This document shows positions 1 through 11,234 of a DNA stretch of 64,000 nt, piece after piece; position 1 is the first letter of the stretch; every line of letters starts with the position of its first letter. The DNA lies in contig CM067538.1 of assembly GCA_034509925.1 (NCBI GenBank), forward strand, positions 5,480,278 through 5,544,277, written 5' to 3'. This stretch comes from Hirudinaria manillensis. Taxonomy: Eukaryota; Annelida; Clitellata; Hirudinida; Hirudinidae. The translations under genes were made by a program, and so were the position numbers. The notes beneath the pieces are model-generated. The model was not told the DNA's origin, did no database searches, and was given only the letters and a program-made list of their open reading frames with translations.

Positions 1-2230
1 TAAGGAAGTCATCTTTTATTTTTTTTTTAATTTTGAAATTATTTTTAACAATTCTTTTTGCAACTAAACTGCTTTCATGATTTTAGTGGTAAGCAACAAA
101 ATAAAACAAGATTTAAATTGCATTATTATTAGATTTTTTTTTATTATCCACGAAGAACCTTGATTGTTCTGTTCGCATGCCTTGCAGATAGCAAAGAGTC
201 GTCAATGATAAATCATCTTTAATTAATATCTGATTTATTAATTTTTTCCTTTAATGCCTTATACTCAAGATGCCAATTTTGAAGGCATTTTACCTTTCGT
301 AGGAAACGTAATAACCGAGTACCGAAAATTCGAAAGAAATAAAGGTGCGCCTGGAATTAAATTCAGGTGGAGATGGACGATGGAGAGGATTTCGAGAAAT
401 AATTCATGAGGGAAACAATAACCGGACTCGTGGCTGAGTAGGACGTGATGCCATCCCCAATCCATCGGTCAACGAACCAATTGTACAGGCCTGCGTCTGC
501 AATACTTGTTGTACCGCACACGATCTCTGATTCCGCAGAAGCGCCCCTCGCTATTTGGAATTTCAGCCGAGTAAATTTGTAGCCGATCCCGATTTAATAG
601 TTTAATTACTATTGCTGGAGATAATTACTTTACCTATTCTATAAATTAGATTCTTTACGCTTCGACGATAAACTCGTAATTTTTGAGGTCCTACTCAGGG
701 CAGAACGAAATATTAATTAATTATTTATTTGACTCTGTGATGTAATGGTCATTTGGATAATCATTGGAAAGGCATTTAAGTGACCCAATTAACCATTAAT
801 AAACAAAGTTAAGCATCAACGGGCGTCTAACTTCTATCATTCCCATTTCGTTACTTTTTCATAAAAGGACATTGAGGAGATCCAGGACGTGTGGCGTCGT
901 AAAGTTGGATTCTCTTCCGGACTGGAACGCTAGGTTGTTCCTTCAAATTTATTACTCGGAATTCCTTATAAGAATTCCTTTACTAATTCCCATCGAGAGA
1001 CATTAGCCCGGCTCGATAGCTCGGGTTGGGACAAACAGGGTCGTGTCTAATGCACTTCGACCTTTGAATGTTCACAGGGATGCAGGGATTCGCGAGGAAG
1101 AAAATTTGTAGAGGATGGAAAGGGAAATGACAGATCCAGGAAGGAGAGAGAGAGAAAAAAAGAGATAGATAGGAGAGGGAGAGGGGGAGCATACGCTGTG
1201 AGATTGTACCCCAAGAGTGGATGTTATGTGCACGGGAGTCAAATACAAAAGCAGGGTGCTCCGTGGAACAGGCAGCCTTTTATTTCACTCACCAGTGCTT
1301 TCTCCGACATCCTTGGACATCGTGTGCGTTCCCATGCCAACGTAGACTCCTAGAGGATGTCTGGCAATCGTGGTGTCTCATTATTGTGGCAGCTTGTTGT
1401 TTAACATTATTGGTTTCTGGACAGACTGAAAGGGAGAGTTTAAAAACGTGATTCGAGGTAACTGAATAGATGCTGTCGGGAACGTAATCAGCTGTAGGAA
1501 ATTTTATTTAATTGTGAGAAAATCGTCGCACGAATTGAGTGAAGAAATGGATGCATGTTTGTGTAAAGAGTGAATGTGGAACTGAAGGTGGAGTCCAACG
1601 TTTATTTACCTATTTATTTATCTTTTACATTATTTTTCAACATCCCCACGTAGAATTGAATCATCAGAGATGCGAGACCAGGATGGATGTTTGATCCGAA
1701 CGTCCTGACGAAGCAGATGCAAGGTCATGACTCTCTCGTTCCTTGCGGACGTCACCTCTGCTGGACTTGCGTGTGTCATCAACATCCGACATTGTCGCGC
1801 CGATGCTCAGCATACTTTACGATAAACGCAAAACATAAACAAGAATTTAATGGAATAATGAAATAATAAACGGACAATCAATATATAAACCGATGATTGC
1901 ATTCAATAGTCTGCATAAATGGCGTTATTCGCTCGAAATTCCGACGAAGTTTCAAATTCTTGCGACTCGAAGCAGAATTTCCATGGAAGATTATATGCCG
2001 GTCTCCATCGCGAGGCGTCCACCTCCTCTCTCCCCCTCTGCAGCATCTCACTGGAAGACATCCTCGACACCCTTCGTATTTAAGGCGCGGTTAGTAAGGG
2101 ACTCCGTAGCCTCAAAGATTCCAGTGCTCCATGAAAATGCTGAAACTCTCTCACCGATGAGGTTAGCGTTCATGTTTCGAGCGTAAAATCTTGATGGAGT
2201 GAATCCATCCATTCGTTCGTTCGTTCGTTC

Positions 2231-2257
2231 AATCAATGCATCTGCAGTGCATTGATT
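2231..2257. repeat. Short perfect inverted repeat (hairpin)
   Basis: AATCAATGCA at 2231-2240 is exactly complementary to TGCATTGATT at 2248-2257, leaving a 7-base loop. It directly follows a TTCG microsatellite. No promoter or RNA-gene context is visible, so the function is unknown. Confidence 0.6.
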
Positions 2258-3116
2258 CAATTGCAATCACGTGGCTCAAGCGCATGCCAGCGATGAATGC
2301 CGAGCTGGTGACTTGGCACGTGATTGACCTCTAAGGGTCAGGCCTTTTCCTTACACAGGTGCAAAATTCTTTTTTTTGTTCAACGAGGGATGCTTAGCGG
2401 TGAGAATAAATTTATTTAATTTTATTATGTGTTTATTTATTTATTTACATATTTTTTTACATCTTCTCCAATTAACTGGGGAGAGAGGTTTGTGTTTGCA
2501 AGGGATGGTCTTATGCAAACACGTCAATTTGTGTGCTGACAACCGGCGTGCAGATGGACGCTGTATTGTGGGTACTCTGGCTGACCGTGCGGGGGTAGAC
2601 TCTAGGTGTCTTAGAACAGCTTTCCTTCCTTTAGGAAACTTTAATCGTTTATTATCGTAATAATAATCGCAATATTTTAGAAATTAATTTTTTATTCTTC
2701 GCCCGAGTACCGTTAAAGTAACCGAATTGAAGGGAATGACCTAGTCGTAAAATAAGATAAATAGTTTCATAAAAATAAAAAATAAAAACGATAAAATAAA
2801 TCAAGATGCGTATCTTGAAATCGCGAATGAACCACGGAGAAAGTATATAAGACTGATTTTCGTTCCCTGGAAGCGTTTAGCAAAAAAAAAATTGCAAAAA
2901 TTGCGTCAGACTTCGTCGCAAAAGGCAGTCGAACGAGCCAGGAAACATAAAACAAATTTCACTATTTAGTAGGACACAAAGCGAAGGTGACAAATTCACG
3001 TGAAATGGAAGAAAATGCGAGACGAAGAAGGAAGTGGGAAGTTGTTCTGGAGATGGAAAATAAGTTGGAAGTGAGAATAGATGGTCAGCCTGGAAAGATG
3101 GTTGGTCTTAGAAAGG

Positions 3117-3180
3117 GTGGATGGATGGATGAACGGATAGACGCGTGGACGGATGGGTGGATGGATATGGATGGGTAGAC
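3117..3180. repeat. Degenerate GGAT/GGAC tetranucleotide repeat
   Basis: The tetranucleotides GGAT, GGAC and GGGT recur over about 60 bases with substitutions, typical of an ageing microsatellite. Nothing suggests that the overlapping short frames are coding. Confidence 0.7.
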
Positions 3181-3820
3181 GGACAGACGGAGAGGAAGAC
3201 GCGTCCTAGCAAAGGCAAATACACGTTCGTGATGGACCTGTGATATAGGATGATGTATGGGTCTGAGCCCTAGTGAGTCGATCGATATGGCGCTGCAACA
3301 TGGAGGAGGAGAGATGCTGAGAGAGGTGAAGAGAGGGTTGGCACTTCTTGGACATGTTTGGAGTTTTCGCGCGGAGATGGAACCTCGTAACATCGGTGTT
3401 TAGGCTTTCCGTTCCGAACTTTCTGATTGGATGCCTTCCTGTGTCTCTCATTGTCTCTGTTTCTCTTTCTCCGTGGCAATCTAGTTATCCTAGATTGTGG
3501 TGAATTTTATGAGCTTTATAAATGCGCATTAATTGGGATGGCGGTGTTTTATATTTATGTAAGTGTATTACGTGTATAAGTAACGTTAAATGTACAAGCC
3601 GTTTACTGAGTGTAATACTAATTAATATTTGCGTCTATTAAATTGCTAAATCAAATTTAAAAAAAGAAGCAAACGTTAATCTGTAATTTAAATGAAAATT
3701 TATTTTTGAGTTGCGTATTTATTTCCTTCATCTTCAGAAACATCTACTTGGTAATGGTGAGCCATAAAACCGAGCGCAAGTCATAATTTTCCATCGTCTG
3801 CAATTCTCCTCTGAAAAGTC

Positions 3821-4586
3821 ATGTCAGACATAGCCATAGGATGTTCCCTATCGTCTGTGTTGGCATTAGCACCTGAACCATCAACGTCATCGTCACCGTC
3901 ATCAGCATCATCGCTTTCATCGTCATCATCAGCCTCATCAGCATCGTCATCAACAACTTCATCAGCGTCGTCATCTTCGGCTGTAACTGGTCAGCCTCAA
4001 AAACTTCTCGTCTCTGCACCTTTGTTCTTCTCTTCATTATCGTCATCGTTACCATTATCATCATCGTCGGCATCAGCATCATCATCATCAGCGACATCGT
4101 CGTCGTTGTCGTCATCTGCCGCACTCCTATCCTCCATAGCTAGGAGTTTGGAAACCGCACAAAACATCCATCTGCCACTCATCCAGAATTTCAGCTTCCA
4201 TGCCGTTCCGCTTTCGTCTGCATCTGCGCTAGCGCTCGGGGGATGTTCATTTTCGGCGCTACTGTCGTCGCCAGCGCCAACTTCTCTGTCGGCATCGGCC
4301 TCTTTTTCGACGTCTTTTGCTTGTCCGCTGTCATCTTCTCTGGATGTGGACTTCCAGCAAGACGGCAAAAGGCAACATTCCGTCATTAATTTGAGCCTTC
4401 CGAAAGCAGACAGACTTCATCACAATCCAGTCCATGTTCTTCAAGAACCGGGATCTGCGAACTGCAAACATCAACAGCTGCAGCAACAACAACAACAAGT
4501 ACAGCAACAACTGCAACAACAACATCATCCCTCCAGAGTTCTCCAGAAAAGAAAGCGAACGGCTCCAACACGCTATCCAATAGTCA
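3821..4586 (+). CDS. Possible upstream Ser/Thr/Gln-rich coding exon of NOL4-like gene
   Basis: A 271-codon open frame (3821-4636) has long serine runs encoded by TCA/TCG/TCC triplets (about 3890-4130) followed by a glutamine run near 4480-4530. It lies directly upstream of clear NOL4-like exons, and the first certain downstream exon (5004) also begins with a Ser-rich segment. Against it, TCATCG-type triplets also occur in introns elsewhere in this window, the opposite strand is open too, and I cannot find a phase-0 donor of good quality: a candidate near 4585 is phase 1 in this frame. A second frame over about 4400-4585 is Thr/Ser-rich and could be the true one. Treat this as a candidate exon with unresolved borders. 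Confidence 0.3.
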
Positions 4587-5003
4587 GTAAATTCCCTAAG
4601 ACTTATACTTGTCTTTCGCGCGTTGTTGAAGCTTAGTTTTTTTTTATATTCCATTGATTTCCATACGAGAAATTTAACAACAATATTATTATTATTAATA
4701 TCATTATCTTTTGGAATAAAACTGGTTTTGTTTATCTATTTAATTTTTATCCAACATCGTAGCAGGGCCATAAAAAGACTCTTTTCATCCATGGATTTAA
4801 TTTTGTTGAATAAAATATGAAACAAGAGAAAAAAAGGAAAAACTAAATGGGATAAGATTTATTTTCGCAATTAGAATAGCATTCGACGAGGTCTAAGAAG
4901 CAAATATTTTTAGGAATTTCTATCGAACGATGACGACAACGGTTGGTGAAAAATATCTGCCAATTAATGCGTTTTAATCGAACGTTGACTTTTTTTTTTA
5001 AAG

Positions 5004-7510
5004 GATATTGGAACAGAAACTGCTGGCGAAAGCATTGCAACGCCATCACTATCATCATCATCGTCATCGTCGTCGTCAACCCAGTCGTCGATTTCAGTGT
5101 CCTTTGCTGCTTCCACACCTTTCCCATTCGCATCGTCGTCATCGTCTTCGTCTTCCTCCTCATCTCCATCTTCCATCGCGTCTTCCATGGCTACGAACGG
5201 AGGTCTCCACCAGCTTCTTCCAGGTTCCGATGCCAACATCGACGACGAGGACGACAACGAAGATGACCAAGACAAATTCCTCTCGAAAAACTATGATCCC
5301 GAGAGGCTCAAGGCATTTAACGTGCGTTTGAAAAGTTTTCAGAGTTTTATCAAATTCTCTGAATGGACTTTAACGATAAGAGGGAGATTGGGTGTGGATA
5401 GGAGAGGGGAGTTAATGGACTGCCCTTGTCCGCCATTGACGATCAGCCTGAAAAAGAGGGGTTACGGTAAAACGTTTAAGGCAGCAAACAACATCCATCA
5501 AATCTATTCCATCGCTTTCCTCTAAAATCGTGGGTCATTTGTCAATTACTCGATTTTCCGTCAATCTGTAGCCTAGACTCGTTCACCAAACAACAATTTT
5601 CAATGCTCTTCCAGATGTTCGTCAGGCTTTTCGTCGACGAAAACCTGGATCGGGTGGCTCCGATATCGAAGCAACCAAAGGAAAAGATACAGGCAATCAT
5701 AGAAGCCTGTGACAGGCAATTTCCAGAGTTTAAGAATAGATCGAGAAAGCGCATAAGAACTTACCTCAAGTCTTGTCGAAGGATCAAGAAGACAAAGGGC
5801 GCCTGCGACGATATTAAACAGGTAAAGCACGATCATCTAATGACATCAGGATAATTAACCAAGTTAATTAACAAAATATTAGATTCCAACAACTGTCAGC
5901 TAGAAATTTCCTTACTGTAAGATGTAATCATTTCATAGATAGGCATAAATAACAAAACATCAATTTCAATTTAGAATTCCAGAGCACATTGAATGCAAAA
6001 AAAAAAAATAGAATAGAAAAATGAGCGAAAAACAAAGCAAACAAATCGTAGGAGAAGAATTTTAAACCCGAAAATAAACCACATTCAGGCCAAATCGACG
6101 ATGCCCCATTTGACTTCGGCAGCGGCGGAAGCCATCTTAGCACAGGCCTGTGAAAATGAGAGCAACAATGCTAAAAGAATGAGGATAGGTCTCGAACCGT
6201 TGACGGTCAATTTATTTTCTTTTCCAATTTCTGGTTTTATTTCTGAGTTTTCCATTTGAAAATTCAAAAAGCCAAAGATGCTCGATGCTAATCTCCCGAA
6301 GGAGTTAGGTTTGGCTAAATCGGTTGATCCAGATAATGGCTGCTTGTTAATTACAGTTATTTAATGTGCCATATTCTTTTCATCTCTTTGCCAACGTTCC
6401 TAGCTTTAACAATATAATCTTATCGTTGCAAACATTTTCATTGAAATCATATTGCCGGTCGCTTAACTCTTTCCCTGATCGTCTTTTCCTTGATTTTAAA
6501 AGGCTGAGCAAATGCAAGCTTCTTGCCTGCTCGGATCGAACGGTCAACAACTTTTGACTTCAGGATTACAATCTGCTTCATCCAATCATTCCAAGACTCC
6601 TCCGATGGCGCATTCGGCTTACGGTCTGCCATGCAACTACTCGACGTGCAGGACGAATGGCGGATGTACGCAGTACACGCAGGCAAGTAGTACAAGTTGC
6701 TACTTCAAGACGTCAACTTCGAACACAGGAGATCTGATGGTCGTTCAAAAAGTGGAGACGGACTTGGACGACCACCAAACCATGAAGACAGAACCGGTGA
6801 GCGACCAAGTTCCTCCGATGCAACCGCCATCTGCTCATAGGTCGCCCGTGGCTGATCGGCCCAAGGATCCCTTGACGAACTACCATGCCATATCTTCACC
6901 TACTTCCATATTTGTCGCACCTGCTCAGACCAATCCTCTCTTTTCCTTCACAAACTTCAGTTTCCCGTCGGCCACTGTGGGATCGCAGGCTCTTTACAGA
7001 GATTTGACAGCCGACAAGAGCAGGCAAACTAATGTCATGTTCGCATCTACTGGAGTTCTGTGCATGTCACGACCTCAACATCAGCAACAGCAGCAGCCCA
7101 CTCCGCAGATTACTCATTCGTGTCATCATTATCCGGATAATTTCATGGATCAAGGACAACTGGGTATTACCAATTGTTTTAAATTTATTAATTTATCAAA
7201 TATTGAATAGCAACGATAGCAGTCAAACAGCGAAAAACATTTTCCAGTTCCAACTGATTTGAGCATGAAAACCCAAAGACGCCACCAGCAAACATCTCAA
7301 TTCTCCCATCCTTCCACTTTTAACTACTCCAGCGGAATAATGCCAAATCCATTCCAGTCCACGCCCACCATAAGGATCCGACTGACGGCAGACGAGATAG
7401 CAACAATCAAGCAACTGATCGTGGGCTACAGAGAATCTGCCGCGTTTCTTTACAGATCGGCAGAAGAACTCCAACAACTAATCAATACAAACACTAATCC
7501 TCACCTTTAG
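5004..7510 (+). CDS. NOL4: Nucleolar protein 4-like (NOL4/NOL4L family), 3' part
   Basis: This is the C-terminal two thirds of a NOL4-family nuclear protein; family members are poorly characterised nucleolar or transcription-associated proteins. Exons read here: 5004-5321, 5615-5821, 6089-6205, 6503-7163 and 7248-7510 (stop), all in continuous phase. The first begins with polyserine and an acidic stretch and ends RLKAFN. The second holds the family signature: [13 protein letters not shown], then [11 protein letters not shown], then [13 protein letters not shown]. The third has [16 protein letters not shown] followed by AKRMR. The fourth is a low-complexity Ser/Pro/Gln linker. The last starts PTDLSMK and ends with the conserved [15 protein letters not shown] block. 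The donor after 6205 (GTCAAT) is weak. The N-terminal NOL4 region was not found in the window. Family assignment is firm; gene completeness is not. Confidence 0.88.
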
Positions 7511-8459
7511 TTTGCTAGAATCATGTCAGGGTCGTGTACATCACCGTCATAACATTACAAACGTAGTTATCGTAACAATAGCGATTTGATGTCTAGATTT
7601 TCCTCAAAACTTTCTCAAAATACTAAGATCAAATTTGTATCAGTTTTGTTTCTGGCGTAATCCGGCAGCTTTATGAGGGCTAAAAGACATTTTGACCAAT
7701 TTTGAAAAATCAAACAATACCGAAAAAATAAAGAAATAAGATGTATTGTTATACTTGAAAGTTCTAACAATAAACATATTTTAGACACTGTAATCACGAC
7801 ATTGTTTCCACATCAAATTAACTTAATATTTAGCAAATTGAATTAAAAAAAAGTTTATTATTAACAAATAAATGAAAGGAGATACGATGAAATGAGGTTT
7901 ACTTTAGATGAAAATAATATAATTATAACGTTATAACGTGTCTCTATTTATGGAAACATCAAATCTGATCAAGGAATTTAAAAAATTGAGCGCCAAACGT
8001 TGGTCTTGGAAGTGGCATTTTCATCTTCAGCGCTTTCCTTTGACCTTTGGCCAGCGCATTCCACGTTGGTTGATATTGGGATAGCAACGATTTCACGAAA
8101 ATTATAAATAACTAATTAAATTGATGACTTTATATAGCGCTCCTTCTAGTCACTTAATATCACTCATGTTGTTTAATAAGTGCAGTTTTAATTATATAAT
8201 TAATTAATTAATTTAATATTATTGAAATTGGGCAGCGAATATTAAATAATTTACTGATATCGTGTAGAAATAATAAAATTTTAATAAATTAATTAAAATT
8301 AAATTTAAATTATTCTCGCTCGCATTATATACAGACTCTTTTTTATTCCAAGAGAAAGCTTCAACAAAGTCGACAGGTTACAACAACGAAGCCAGAAATA
8401 TCGCCTTCTCTTCACTGAACTTAGCAATCTCATTAAAAGTTGTATAAAATTTTTATAAA
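7511..8459. other. Intergenic, NOL4-like 3' UTR to PRPF6 5' region
   Basis: AT-rich sequence with no open frame of interest. An AATAAA near 7726 is a candidate polyadenylation signal for the NOL4-like gene. Tracts of ATTA/TTAA near 8200-8310 precede the PRPF6 start. I see no clear TATA box or other promoter element. Confidence 0.5.
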
Positions 8460-11234
8460 ATGCAGACCGATAAATTCGAACTTTCCCGGAGGAAGGAAAG
8501 GTTCATTGGCGTTTCTGCGCCACTCGGGTACGTACCTGGTCTAGGAAGAGGGGCCACTGGCTTCACGACTCGTTCGGATATTGGGCCTGCCCGAGAAATG
8601 GGAGACGCTCCAGAAGAGAGGAATAATAATCAGGTCAAGAAAAGAAAGGCAGACGATGAAGAAGATAATGACGATAATCTTAACGAAGTAAACTATGATG
8701 ATTTTGAAGGATACGGGGGAAATATTTGTGCCAAGGATCCCTATGATAAAGATGACGAGGAAGCCGATGAGATCTACTTCAGCATTGACGAAAGATTGGA
8801 CGAGAGAAGAAGGGATAGGAGAGAAAAAAGATTGAAAGTAGAACTGGAGAAGTACAGAGAGGAACGACCAAAAATACAGCAGATATTCATGGGCGCCAAA
8901 AAGGAGCTTTCGACTGTCAGTGTAGAGGAATGGAATAACTTGCCGGAAGTCGGCGACGCTAGAAATAAAAAAGCGAGAAATCCAAGAGCCGAAAAATACA
9001 CTCCCGTTCCTGATTCTATTCTGAGCATGAACTTAGACATGACATCTACATCCACGACACTCGGCTTAAGAGAACAGTTGTTTGGGGGAATGAAATCGTC
9101 AGTTCCCGGGACCTTTACACAAGGAATTGAATTAGGCGATTTAAGAGAAGCCCGAAATAAACTCCTGAACAGCAAACTTTCGCAAATAGGCGATTCTCTT
9201 TCAGGACAAACTGTTGTCGATCCAAACGGCTACCTCACCTCACTTGCATCCACGAATGCATCGAACATTGACGACATTAATAAAGGCAGGCTGTTATTTA
9301 AAAGCATTCTACAAACTAACCCCATGAGAGCCGATGCCTGGTTATCTTCAGCTAATCTGGAGGAAGTAGCAGGTAAATTACAGGCCGCAAGAAATATCAT
9401 AATGGCCGGATGCGAAAAATGTCCCAAGAGTGAAGATTTATGGATTGCAGCTGCAAGACTTTTGCAGGGTGATCAGAGGAAAGCGGCGGTCCTTGAAGGT
9501 CTTAGAAATTTACCAGAATCAGTTCGACTTTGGAAGAAATATGCTGACATGGAGGCCAAAGTTACTGATAAAAGAGCCGTTTACAGGAAAGCTTTAGAAA
9601 ATGTTTCTGTCTCTGTTGAACTATGGAAAGCGGCAATAGATTTAGAAGAGGAGGACAATGCCAAAATTATGTTGAACAGAGCAGTCGAATGCTGTCCATA
9701 CAATACTGAGTTTTGGATAGCCCTCTGCAGACTTGAAACGTATGACAGGGCGAAAGATGTCTTAAACAGAGCGAGAAACAAGATTCCAACGGAGAAGCAG
9801 ATTTGGATCGCTGCTGCAGAGTTAGAAGAAAGGCAAGGAAACATCGAGAAAGTTGAATTGATAATCCAAAAAGCTCTCAAGTCACTGGGAGCAAACGGTA
9901 TCGAAATAAAAAGAGAGCAATGGTTCGAGGAAGCTGAACGTGCAGAGAGGGACAAATGCATCGAGACATGCAAAGCCATCATCAGAAACGTTGCTGTTAT
10001 TGGCGTGGACGAAGTAGACAAGAGGGAGACTTGGATTAGCGATGCCAAAGATTTTGCAGGAAGAGAATCGATCGAGTGTGCTAGGGAAATGTACAATCAT
10101 GTCATCAAACTTTTCCAGCGAGACGAAGAGATATGGATTGAGGCAATTGAATTCGAGAAAATGTATGGAACGAGTGAATATGAGGATAAACTCTATCAAA
10201 CGGCAGTTTTACATTGTCCGAAATCCGAAACATTATGGTTGATGGCTGCCAAATTTAAGTGGAAATCTGGCGATATGAAGAGTGCCAGGAACATTCTCTC
10301 GCTTTCTTTCGATGCTAATCCGAAAAGTGAATCGATTTGGTTAGCCGCGGTAAAACTAGCATGGGAAAATGACGAATATGAGACTTCTAGAGTACTTCTT
10401 CAAAGAGCTCGACAGGCGACACCGAGTGAGAGAGTATTTATGAAATCCGTCAAATTGGAATGGTACCTGGGAGAAATCGAGAAAGCAAAGTCCTTACTAG
10501 AGGATTCCTTAGAACGGTATCCAACTTTTGCGAAATTATGGATGATGAAAGGTCAATTGGAGGATCAAGCTGGAAACCTGGAGATGACAAAGAAAGCGTA
10601 TCAGCAAGGACTCAAGAAGTGTCCAGATTCTGTTCCACTTTGGTTGCTTCTTGCACGAAAAGAAGAAAAAACTGGATTGTTGATAAGGGCAAGAGCAGTT
10701 CTAGAAAATGCAAGAAAGAAAATCTCTAAAGAACCTCAACTGTGGCTGGAGGCAGTGAGACTCGAAAGCAGGGGAAAATTTAAAGACGCCGCTTTGAGAT
10801 TGATGGCCATGGCTCTCCAGGAATGCCCCAAATCAGGAATTTTGTGGGCGGAATCTATCTTCTTGGGAACCCGACTAGAAAGAAAAACTAAAAGCGCAAG
10901 TGCTTTAGAAGCTTGCGGTAACAACGATGTACATGTAATTCTCGCTGCAGCCAAATACGTCTGGTCAGAGAGGAAGCTCGATAAGGCGAGAAAATGGCTC
11001 AAAAGAGCTGTCGAGATTGATGCAAATTTTGGCGATGCTTGGGCATTTTACTATAAATTTGAAACTATTCATGGAAAAGCCAGCCATACAGATGAAATAA
11101 TGAAAAACTGCGTGAAGGCTGAGCCCAGAGAAGGAGAATATTGGTGTGCAGTCTCTAAAGACATCAAGAATTGGAAGTTAAAAACAGAAGCCATTCTACC
11201 CCTTGTGGCACAAATGGTGCCAGTACCCCAATAA
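8460..11234 (+). CDS. PRPF6: Pre-mRNA-processing factor 6 (U5 snRNP HAT-repeat protein), intronless
   Basis: A single open frame of 924 codons matches PRPF6/Prp6 over its whole length (human protein about 940). In this family the protein bridges U5 and U4/U6 snRNPs in the tri-snRNP in the nucleus. The N-terminal PRP1 domain is clear: APLGYVPGLGRGATGFTTRSD near residues 20-45, the acidic YDKDDEEADEIY stretch near 100, and GQTVVDP near 250. From about residue 270 a long series of HAT repeats follows, with recurrent LW..A/E.....A motifs such as FMKSVKLEW and GLKKCPDSVPLW. The C-terminus has the conserved GDAWAFYYKFE and WCAVSKDI blocks. The start at 8460 is the first ATG in frame. An AATAAA lies about 20 bases after the stop. 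The absence of introns is unusual beside heavily interrupted neighbours; a retrogene origin is possible, but the frame is intact. Confidence 0.97.
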   Translation: MQTDKFELSRRKERFIGVSAPLGYVPGLGRGATGFTTRSDIGPAREMGDAPEERNNNQVKKRKADDEEDNDDNLNEVNYDDFEGYGGNICAKDPYDKDDEEADEIYFSIDERLDERRRDRREKRLKVELEKYREERPKIQQIFMGAKKELSTVSVEEWNNLPEVGDARNKKARNPRAEKYTPVPDSILSMNLDMTSTSTTLGLREQLFGGMKSSVPGTFTQGIELGDLREARNKLLNSKLSQIGDSLSGQTVVDPNGYLTSLASTNASNIDDINKGRLLFKSILQTNPMRADAWLSSANLEEVAGKLQAARNIIMAGCEKCPKSEDLWIAAARLLQGDQRKAAVLEGLRNLPESVRLWKKYADMEAKVTDKRAVYRKALENVSVSVELWKAAIDLEEEDNAKIMLNRAVECCPYNTEFWIALCRLETYDRAKDVLNRARNKIPTEKQIWIAAAELEERQGNIEKVELIIQKALKSLGANGIEIKREQWFEEAERAERDKCIETCKAIIRNVAVIGVDEVDKRETWISDAKDFAGRESIECAREMYNHVIKLFQRDEEIWIEAIEFEKMYGTSEYEDKLYQTAVLHCPKSETLWLMAAKFKWKSGDMKSARNILSLSFDANPKSESIWLAAVKLAWENDEYETSRVLLQRARQATPSERVFMKSVKLEWYLGEIEKAKSLLEDSLERYPTFAKLWMMKGQLEDQAGNLEMTKKAYQQGLKKCPDSVPLWLLLARKEEKTGLLIRARAVLENARKKISKEPQLWLEAVRLESRGKFKDAALRLMAMALQECPKSGILWAESIFLGTRLERKTKSASALEACGNNDVHVILAAAKYVWSERKLDKARKWLKRAVEIDANFGDAWAFYYKFETIHGKASHTDEIMKNCVKAEPREGEYWCAVSKDIKNWKLKTEAILPLVAQMVPVPQ

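Larger units (their letters stand above)
1..3820. other. Non-coding flank or intron, no supportable gene
   Basis: I see no open frame here with family resemblance or consistent splice signals; the short frames look like chance. The stretch holds low-complexity DNA: a TTCG tetranucleotide run near 2214-2230 next to a short perfect hairpin (2231-2257), ATTT-type runs near 2430-2450, and a degenerate GGAT/GGAC repeat at 3117-3180. It may be the 5' flank or a large intron of the NOL4-like gene that follows, because that gene's expected N-terminal region is not visible downstream. Confidence 0.5.

Noticed and set aside
3997-4386. Acidic 129-codon frame on the minus strand
   Set aside because: It is the reverse reading of TCA/TCG triplet repeats (Asp/Glu runs) and lies opposite the candidate Ser-rich exon; no splice or family support.
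10042-10729. Alternative frames inside PRPF6
   Set aside because: Shadows of the PRPF6 frame, which is conserved throughout.
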